From: Euonymus europaeus
Taxonomy: Eukaryota; Streptophyta; Magnoliopsida; Celastrales; Celastraceae
Length of the DNA: 64,000 nucleotides
Direction: 5' to 3'
NCBI GenBank assembly: GCA_963580455.1
Contig: OY756970.1
Coordinates: 21,018,001 to 21,082,000 of the forward strand
Shown here piece after piece: positions 54,828 to 64,000 of this stretch (positions within the stretch are counted from its first letter, which is position 1; every line of letters starts with the position of its first letter). The notes under the pieces were generated by a model. The model was not told the origin of the DNA. It did not search any database and saw only the letters and a program-made list of their open reading frames with translations. Made by a program: the position numbers and the translations under genes.

Positions 54828-57800
54828 CTATATCTGAGCAATAAGAAGTTCATTCCATGTATCTGGAATTCCAGGTAGGCACCAATGCAGGCAGTCATTT
54901 ACACCCTGAGTTGCCTTAATGCTGTAGTGAGATATGTGACCCTCATCTCTCAGTTCAGAGAGAGCAGTTATGTCCAAAATCTTTACTCTCGTATCTTTGA
55001 CAGCGTCCTCAACCGCTGTATCACTCGATTCATCTTGCAAAATTTCACTCCCTTTGGTCAACGGCTTGGTATTATCACAACTGCCACCTGTGTTCCAGTC
55101 CCCATTAAGGAAATGTCTCGGTGAGATGGTCCTGAAGAAAGCTTTAAGTCGAGGATGCAATGACAGTTGTGAATCAAGCCACTTGACAACACTGTGAACT
55201 GTAAAGTTCTTGGCATTGCCAATCTGCAATAGTTTTCTATCCACAACAGGCTGCCCATCTACATACATCACCCAATGGTTTGCATTAATCTTCCCTCTAT
55301 TCCAGTGATGCCCTGTATTAAGAACTAAGACATCAAACCGATTGAGGAATTGCCTCATGAAAGAAGGTGCGCGATCCAAATGCATGGCAACGTCACTTGC
55401 TCGGTCTTCTATATTTAAAGGCTCTAGGTCAGCAAGGCTTGCTGACCAGTAATATAAAATGGTGGTATTGCTGCTTAGGAACCGATAAGCCCATCCATCA
55501 GGACGTATGGCTCCGTGATGTTTGACTAAGCCGAATTCTCTTCCTACATCTTCAACTTCAGGGTTTTCTTCCCCTCCTGTGGCTATGCACATCATAGACT
55601 GGAATTGCTGTCTGCCCAATGAATCTCCTATAAATGCAATTGTTTTTCCCTTCATCCTGGAAAATAATATCATAATTAGGAAACATGTATAAATTACAAC
55701 ACAAAATTTACAATAGACCAAAAGTAACCACAAAGCCATGTTCATGAATAACTTTTCAATTTGGTAACTAAATTGGGATAGATTCACAGATCCCATAACT
55801 CAAAGACATGAATCAGCGAGAGAAAGCCAACTAAGGGTAAGGAAATCGATAACTAAAGCGAGTCTGTCTTGGAGGCAATGAAACCCATTAGTTGAATTAT
55901 CGTCAGCGTCAAAAAATTCATGTGTAACTTTAGTAGCTAGTAAGTCATTTGAAAACATTTTAGATAGTCAGTACCCTCCTTAGGAGACTTCATCAGATTA
56001 GATACAAAGAATGAATCACCAAAGAAAAATAATTGTGGAAAAATTTGCTCGATGCAACAGAAGGATTGCTGAAATAAATAATAACTGCTGTTGGGATGCA
56101 TAGAAAAGAAAAAATTGAAAAAGAAAGAAAAAGAAAAAGGCAAAGAAAAAATAACACCTTCTCAAGAATGCAAAACGATCAAACTTAGGCATTTTGCAGT
56201 CATTTGGTTGCCATCGATATCCCTCATATGAGAAATCTGTTCGCTGGGTCAGTCTACATGCCCACATTTCTGATAACCACTGCTTACATCCAAAACCAGA
56301 ATATAGAGGCCGCCTGCTGTCTGCGACCCATCTACCCTTGGCATAATTACAGCCTGTGGAGGAAAAACTAGGTATTATTAGAGGTACAAAAGTTAATTTT
56401 TCCATAATTCATACAGCGACAGGAGGAGGGGTTGCTGACGGATTTTGATGCATGCAGAACTTAAATCCGATGCATAGCAGATTTTATCATGGAATGGTGA
56501 TAACTTAAAAAGGAAAATATTTGACACATAATATAGAGTCATCAAGACCCTGCTCAAAAGAAACATACAAACTCTTCAAGGAAAATAATCTAACTTTTCT
56601 TCCTTCCATCATTATTCAATGAAGCAATTTAAACCTTTACAACCGAAGTTGACCAAAAAAACACCACACAACAAAATATCTTTCCTTTCATTCTCTAGAC
56701 TTCCATAACTTTCTGCATTTCATTTGTACAACAATTACATTTTCCAAAAACCAGTATGCATACAACCGATTTGGTAGAAAGGACCTCCCATTGCAGACAG
56801 ATAATTGTGTATGACAGAATAAGAGAGGAAGATTGAGAAACCTAGAAAGAGAATTTCTGGATAATCAACTACGTAACGATACAATCTCTTATCGTATACA
56901 TAGAATGATATTATTTCATCTAACTGATGCCAACATGGTCACTTTATCGTGATAAACCAGTATGGTTGAAGGCAAACTGGAGACGCCAATATTGGGCAAT
57001 CATTATAGTAAATTTAGCATTGAGGAAAATGTGAAGGTAATAAGCCATATGTATTTTCAGTATGGCCTCACGATCATCACACATGTAAGGCTATGGAGAA
57101 ATCTGATATTCAATGGCATAAAAAATGTGCAACTGTATAAAAAGCTTAAAGGCCAGACAGACCACCATAAAATAAAGGAGTCAATAATAACATGATTTGG
57201 TTGAGTAATTAATAAAAAACTATCAACATCCACCCCTCCACAATGGACACTGCTAACAAGTAAAAACAAAGAAAGGAAATGGGACCTACTACTATTACTG
57301 GTTTGAAAAGATTAATTTGTACATAATAACTTTACAAAGGTCATTTTCAATTTTCCAGTTCTGATACTCAAGCATACATCCCAATCGAAACTTTATAGCA
57401 AACCAATAAAAGAAGTGGAATGAATTCCAATTGCATAAAGGAAGTTCAAGTTCGACAATCACTAGAGAAAAGGCGCCTGCAATAGAAATTAAGATTGACT
57501 ACCTTTCAACTTGGAAGAGACTGTCAAAACACCATAATCATCTTTCTTTTCCACAGGGAATGTGTTCGTCACTGCTGCAGTACCAGAATTTTCCAGCGGA
57601 TCTTTCGCTTCTTCAGTAGTAATTGAATCAGAATTGACCTCTTCCACGTGCTTCTTTAAATTCAATGAGGAATCTTTTTGGGAATCCTCAACAAAATCTG
57701 TATCACACCAAGAAATTGAACTATTGTATGCTGGCAAACATCAAGGAAGTTAAAGAACTTGGTCTGATAGTGTGATTCTTACTTCGCGAGAGAAAGGTCC

Positions 57801-58546
57801 AAAGTTCAGTTTATGAGCGCCCGGTTCTCTCTCTCAGAATTTATTAATACTAGTTGTCACTGTTATTTTTTGTAGAATTTATCTCGGTTCTTTGCAATCT
57901 AAGGTAAAAGATGAGAGAGTTTAAGAATCTGAAGGCTATGCCTTATCACTAAGCTATAGCTTGCACATGCAGGTAAAGGGATTTAGTCTCAATGATCAGG
58001 TTTTAAACTTTTAGTAACTTATGAGTTATGACACCTACAAATACGTACATAGTAAAATATGCATGAAATGAAGGAAAGAACTGCACCTGTTGCAAGCTCG
58101 TATTGGATCTTCAATAATGTTTGAAAGTAATACACTTTAAATAAATTCAAAATTTAAAAACATATGAATCATATGCATGCACAACTCTGCATACCACAGT
58201 CACATAAACAACAGTCTCTATTCGAAATCCCATTCATCACATAAACTGTATTAGCATTCTTTTCTTGACGGTTTAAATCTTACAACTCCACCAAATATAT
58301 GGTTTACTACATAGAATGATAGAAATTTAGTTTGGTGATTGTGAGAGATATAAATAATTTGCATGTACGAGTATGGGAAGGAGGAAACCCACCAGAAGAA
58401 GGCATCACATATTGATTTTGAGCCAAATGCATGCTTGTGATAAAAGGTCTCTTCTCCCAAGCCCAGAGTAATATTGTGAGAAAGAGAGCCATTAGTGAAA
58501 GGGAGAGATGTCTTCCCTTCAATCTGTGGGAATTTCCTCCTTTCAT
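54828..58546 (-). CDS. TBL14: Trichome birefringence-like 14 type wall-polysaccharide O-acetyltransferase
   Basis: TBL proteins are Golgi type II membrane enzymes that acetylate cell-wall polysaccharides (xylan, xyloglucan, mannan or pectin, depending on member). Exons: 58546-58393, 57697-57503, 56353-56158, 55656-54828, totalling 1374 nt (457 aa) with consistent phases. An N-terminal basic stretch ([14 protein letters not shown]) is followed by one signal anchor ([16 protein letters not shown]), then an acidic stem. The TBL domain has [40 protein letters not shown] and the GDS motif [13 protein letters not shown] (Ser194). The DUF231 part has [34 protein letters not shown], and the DxxH motif [16 protein letters not shown] (Asp436, His439). 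The catalytic triad is intact. Which TBL of the 14/15/16 group it is cannot be settled by eye; TBL14 fits best. Confidence 0.94.
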
Positions 58547-61500
58547 TTAGCACAGACGCTAAAGCAGCTTGCTCTGGTGTATGTTCACCTTTTCCACAAT
58601 TAGATTAGGAATTGATTGCACATGTTCACTAAAAGTCCATCATATGCCCTCAGTTTTGTTGTCTTCTTCTGGAGGCTTCAGCTGTACACCAGAAACATAG
58701 CTAGATCTATAGGAAAATGAAGAATAAGATAGTTCACTTCAAGTCAACTCAACACAAACACGAAAAAAAGTTTCCTTTTTCACTTCAAATATCACCTCCC
58801 CCACCCACCATTACCAAACCTACAGAAAAAAGTAATATAGAAGCCCAAACAAATCCAATTATCCTAGAATGGCCAAGCCAAGAAGGTCAAAGTAGACTGT
58901 TCTAGCAATAAAGCTAAAGTATTCTTATTGGTGCAAATTCAACACAAACATCAATCCATTGTGTCGTGGTCATACAATCTTTCAATGTGTATAGAGATCT
59001 TTCACAGAAAAAGCATATGTTCCGTAAGCGTAAATGCGTAATATACAATGATAATATCAACATGATATTTAATAAAGAAATTGATTGGCAAAATCAATCA
59101 CAATGTGCGGAATCACATTCTATAATGGAATTCATAATGTCTAATGGGCTAAGGGCTACAATAATTTTCAAAGGCGCCAGAACTATGCTATACAAATCAC
59201 AAATCACATAGTGGAATGAAATTTAACCAGCATCAAGAGATGGGCAACCTGTGCTACCAGAACATGAGCATTGATCACAATGTAAGAAACTCAAAAATAA
59301 CTGGATGACATCTTATACGCTGTTTGAAGTTTTATCAACCAAAATACATTAGAAAATTAAAGAAACACGCACTGCGACTTCGATCAGTAATTCCTTTAAC
59401 GATAAACCAAACAGGAGAATGCAGATACCTAATTCGCATAGCTCTCCTGGTTCGCAATCCTATACGCACAGCGATTGATGAATCAACACTTCATATCCAC
59501 ACCAGACACCGACAGAACGAGAGGGGGGAGGGAGATCAGATACAATGAATTTCCTGGAGAATTTTTTTTGTTGTTGGATAAGATGTTTTCTAACCGACAA
59601 TATTTCGCCACTTATTTAAAACGGGAAGGTTTTAGTTTTACGTTATTAAATTGGGAGATTTAAAGACGTGGCGTTGTCTGATTGGGTGGAGATTGAGATG
59701 CATCGTGCGCTGCGGATGGATATGTGAGGGAAGACTTAGGCCTAGCGTTCGTTAACGCTATGTTTGGCTCGCTGCAAGAACGGAAATGAAATGAAAACGG
59801 TAATTTATTAGAATTCATGTGTTTGGTTGATAAGATAATTGTAATAGGAATTATGTATTTCAACATTTGGTATGCATAATTTATTGAGGAATGAGAATGA
59901 AAATTATTGTCAAAATACTATATTGACTCTCATGTACGTTGATCTAATGGTCAACATTTATTCATAAGAGCAATAATGTAATTCCATTACTTTTGACAAT
60001 TCTCATTACGTGAGGAATTGTAGATTCATTTAGAGGATTAAGGAATTTTCATCACTGAACATTGTTGTGGAATGTTTTAATTTAGATTGAATCTTTAATG
60101 AAGTTATTGTTTTGGTTCCGTGAAAAATTATAAATACTTTGATCAATTTCTCTTCTTCAAATATTAGGTAACTGTTAGGCGATGATACATCCCATGCGGA
60201 GACCGATCACATTTAGAAAACTATAGCAAGTAAATAAAAATTGAACATTAACAAGATCAGTTTGACAAACTTCTATAAATAGGAGGGTGCATTTGTAGTG
60301 CAAAATACACAAAAAATACGGGAGATTTATGCAAAATGGGTTTGCAGAGAAAGTGAGAAAAAGATTGATTGAGTAATTTTTTGGGTGTATTTGGAGTTTG
60401 AGTAAATGATTTCAAACTATTATTTCAGTATTATATCCTATAATGGTGATTACTATGGAGGTTGTTGTACCAATTATTTATTAGTGAAAGTTTTTTGGCT
60501 GAACTACGGTCTCGATATTTTTCCATGTAAAGGATTTTAATTCCATGTAAAAATTATGGTGTCATTACTATTTGAGATTATTTTCTCGATATATTTGTGG
60601 TCGGATAGGTTCTGTAATATATTATGCTACTAATTGAATGCCTAAAAAGTTTTTGTACAAAGAGTTTAAAATTTAAGTAGACCAACTCTATCCCTCCCAT
60701 AATTACTGCGAATTTATATGGTGTAATTAGTGGAATAATTGTTCGTCTATTCTTTACCTGTACATATAAAATCCTTAACAGAGTAACGTATTATTAATTG
60801 TTTAACATGAATAAGGTGAATTTTAGGTTTTCCAATTGAAGTAATCTCATCCCAACTAATTTGTCTATCTCTATAGTTATTATTAAAAATGAATCTAAGG
60901 GTGTGTTTGGTAAACATTTTCAAACGCCATACATGCTCCATTGTAGCATACAAGCTACACAAAAAATGTTAAGTATGGTAATAATAAATATCACAAATAT
61001 TTTTTGTTCAACTATTATGTCAAACCAATTTATTTGGAGTCACATTCACTGCCTGAACGTCTTATAATTGTACAGTGATTGCGACACCAAAAGACTCACG
61101 CACCCAAAATTTACCTTATCGATTTAACTCCCACTTGAGGATGTGGTTATATATGATTCAATTTAGTTCAGTAGTCATCTCGCTGATTCTTGAGAATATG
61201 GTTATGGTTCCGTTTAGTTTAGTTGTCTTATCTTGGTTTTATTCTCTAATACGATGCGATGCTCTTTTGAAGGAAGAATTTTGTTAAAAAATAATCTCAT
61301 TCGATTGACAATTTTGTGTTGGAACATAAATGATATCGGACCCAACTTTTGGTATGCCCAAGTCACCCATGACCCAACATTGATGTCTTATAGTTGATCG
61401 CAACATATCTCCCCATGTTTAAATCATCCATTAATTGCTTGACACATCGAGTTTGAATTTTTTGAGCACTCATTAATTGAGGTTTTTAGCAAAACTGATG

Positions 61501-64000
61501 TTGGAATAATATTATTCAATTTTTTAATAATGTTGCTTTGATAAATTTTCGATCTCGATGTCTCCCCTTGTTGTCTCATGGCTGTTTGAAATGAAATTTG
61601 ATTTCATATGATAAAATCTGGCATCAAGCTATTCAAAGCATTTTGTCTAAATCTGGAATAAACGTCAACACAAAGTAAAATGTTTGTTCTAGACTTTCTG
61701 AGCTTGGTGTATTTAGTCAAATTGGATTTGAGAATGAAAGCGACAGTCCACACATATCATCGTATATGGTCCCGTGAGAAGATTGGGTTTGTCGGGATTT
61801 GAACATCATAAAAATAATTATGGCGGATTTGGCGCCTTAATTTTCGTCTCCAAGACTACAACTACGTAAAATTCAAAATTCTACCCATATCCAAAACTTA
61901 TGTTAATATTTGTCGGGAGTGGGAGCGACAATTCTTTTCGTTAGAATTCGTGGCATTTTTTCCTTTAAAATAAAGTTAAATAATATATTAAGTACACTTT
62001 TGGTCATTAAAAAACCCCGCCATTTTTAATTTTGATTACTTAATGTTCAAACGTTATAGATGAGTCTCTTAAAGTTTTAATGTGTCCTAATATGATAAAT
62101 TTGTTGTTCCAAAATGAAACTCTGTTGTTTAAAGTTTATAATCCAAAGTGATCAGTCTGAAACAAATTAAAACTTTAGCTTATGATCTGTAACGTTTGAA
62201 CATTTAGTGACCAAAATGAAAAATAAAAAATCTTTCAATTACTAAAAATGTATTTAACCTGTTAAATAATATTTCAAAATATTTTAATATTTTGAATGGT
62301 GGTAATGTTAAAACTGTAACGTACATGAGTCTTAAAATGGTCCTAGGGTGCACTCTAAAAAATAACCATTTTTAAATTTTAAAAGGAGTTTAAATGGACT
62401 AATTTTTAATTTTCAAGTTAAAATAAATTGAGAGTTTTTGCACTCTTTTTTCAACGAATCTTAAATGAATGTAGGGTTGCTACTTTCTTAAAAAATATGA
62501 TGTCTGAGTGGCGGCCCCGTCTCGACCCACCCCAAAAATACCCCATGTCAAAATATTAAGATTTTAGAGGAAAAAAACACAAATCATAATCTCCAAATAC
62601 TTTTAAATCATAACTTCTAAATTCCAATTTGTCATCTTTAAGACAAAAACCCATGATTTGAGATGATTCTGAGGGAAAATTGCAGTAAATTATAACTAAA
62701 AGAACCCTAACTTGGTATTTTTCACCTTCTGTTGTTGGCTTTTCTTTGTCAATAATCTACTCCTCTGTTTTTATATTTTGTTCCTCTTTTTTCCAAACTT
62801 GAGAAATATAAAACCAACATTGTTTTTATCCTATGCCCCTCATCACAACGAAAATATTGGGAAAAAAGTAACTTATTTTCGTGCTGATACATTTTATTCA
62901 CATCGAAAATCTAGATTACCTTACCTTAACCAAATTACTACTACTACACAAATAAAACACGATTGTATAATAAAAAAATTGAAAAAATTTATCGTTGCCT
63001 CCCTAAATTTATATTGCATTAAAAGGGAGGGATGAGACTTAAACTCGGGATTCGAGATTACATTTTACTAAATTTGTCAATCGAGTTAATATACTATCTC
63101 TGTAGCAGTGTAACTATACACATAATAAGGCCAATTTTATTACATTAATTGTCTCTTTATAAAAATTCACATCTCACTCCAAGTGATTATGCATTGGTTG
63201 AGCTCGAATTCAATTTAACTAAGCTTTTTTTTGGCATTTAACTATAAGCTCTTGATTAAATAAAAAAACAATAAAAAGTATTAAATAATTATCAAAGAAT
63301 CATTAAGATAGAATATAATCATTAAGCATGCTTTGGAATGATCATAATAACAACATTGGACATTGCACACTCTATTGGGTATCGTAAAAATCTAAAGTGA
63401 TTGTTAAAACATGTTTTAACTTTTAAGATATGAAATCTCCAACTCAAGTTAATTTATTGAGTTGAGTGACATAATAATAATTTATAAAATGAAATCGAAG
63501 TAGGGAAATTACATGCACGGAAGAGTGTTAGAATATGTTATAAGATGTGAAATTTTCAAATCAATAAGTTGATAATTATAGTTGAGTGACAAAATAATAA
63601 ATTATTAGAGTGATGACAATTAAAAGATTTAAAATATATTATAATAATTTATGGAAAATTGTTTGTTGTTTGTGGAAGTCGGTGTAAAAAAATCTTCCCG
63701 AAAGAGACCGCAAACGCTATGCGCGTGGATTACAACCCACCCACACCGACTATAAATACAACATATTTAAAGCGAAATAAATTATTAAAATGATGAAATT
63801 AAAATAAATGGTCAATTAGAGGACAGCTCATATAAAGTGGGTCCCATCTGTGGAAGGGGGTTCATGCATCGTAGTAGAGAATCTCGGGCAATCAGGCCGG
63901 AACTCGGATGGCGATCGTGATGTTCTGATTAGTTTATTTTAGTACTGATATTCAAAACGTCTCAGCCACTGCCTTCCCTGATCCAGATCTCGATGAGGAA
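58547..64000. other. AT-rich intergenic region, including TBL14 5' region
   Basis: 58547-59560 probably holds the TBL14 leader and promoter. 59750-60060 has MITE-like wording (GTTTGGTTGATAAG, TTTGGTATGCATAATT) but unresolved ends. Nothing coding was recognised from 60060 to 64000; frames near 62712-63035 are low-complexity. An inverted pair with an adjacent TATAAATA lies at 63677-63758. The last 170 bp is less AT-rich and might be the start of another gene. Confidence 0.45.
63677..63758. repeat. Inverted repeat AGTCGGTGT...ACACCGACT next to TATAAATA
   Basis: A 9-bp arm (63677-63685) is perfectly inverted at 63743-63751, enclosing a GC-rich loop with CTTCCCGAAAGAGACCGC. TATAAATA follows directly at 63751-63758. 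Could be a hairpin, a decayed element or promoter structure. Confidence 0.4.

Noticed and set aside
62712..63035. 107-codon hydrophobic frame
   Set aside because: AT-rich low-complexity translation, no splice signals or similarity.
1..64000. Operon, biosynthetic cluster, CRISPR or defence-system organisation
   Set aside because: Genes are independent, intron-containing plant loci on both strands with unrelated functions; no direct-repeat arrays with spacers were seen.

Overview
The window is nuclear DNA of a flowering plant (eudicot). Split genes with GT-AG introns, AT-rich spacers, Ty1/copia, hAT, Tourist-type and SINE elements, and proteins that read as close orthologues of Arabidopsis genes all point to this. 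A woody rosid such as a Rosaceae species would fit, but that is inference only. There are no bacterial operons, CRISPR arrays or phage genes, and I recognised no tRNA or rRNA gene.

Layout, left to right. 1-775 (-): 5' end of a PI4-kinase beta gene. 2308-4477 (-): NAC082/NAC103-type transcription factor with an apparent 1-nt frameshift, and a hAT-type element (4921-5901) beside its 5' end. 9875-14341 (+): MAPKKK3, 11 coding exons. 15912-16923 (-) and 17178-19488 (+): the plastid genes ndhO and ABCI10, head to head with 254 bp between start codons. 21234-26420 (+): GONST1-like Golgi GDP-mannose transporter. 29147-32268 (-): At1g61900-like secreted Cys-rich protein with a 15/18-nt microexon. 34352-37735 (-): small coiled-coil protein of unknown function. 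40546-42456 (+): intronless ABCG5 half transporter. 43099-48379: transposon-derived belt with an RNase H fragment and a Ty1/copia region whose halves lie in permuted order around a single LTR. 49127-49285 (-): small basic-protein gene with a second hAT-type element in its leader. 49865-53509: accessory DNA with a Tourist MITE, a SINE with 17-bp target duplications, and an OTU-like pseudogene. 54828-58546 (-): TBL14-like wall-polysaccharide O-acetyltransferase. The rest to 64000 is AT-rich spacer.

The host genes are independent housekeeping or signalling loci, not a pathway cluster. The one evident functional pairing is ndhO/ABCI10: two plastid-targeted products probably sharing one promoter. 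From memory of Arabidopsis locus numbers, PI4Kbeta1 (At5g64070), NAC103 (At5g64060) and TBL14 (At5g64020) are neighbours there, as are ABCG5 (At2g13610) and GONST1 (At2g13650). The window therefore looks like ancestral gene order interleaved with newer insertions. A palindromic AAACGACGTCG-type motif recurs near four gene starts. I found no convincing new multi-gene system. The most notable items are the two hAT insertions at gene starts, the permuted copia region, the NAC frameshift, the microexon with a tandem acceptor, and the ndhO/ABCI10 shared promoter.
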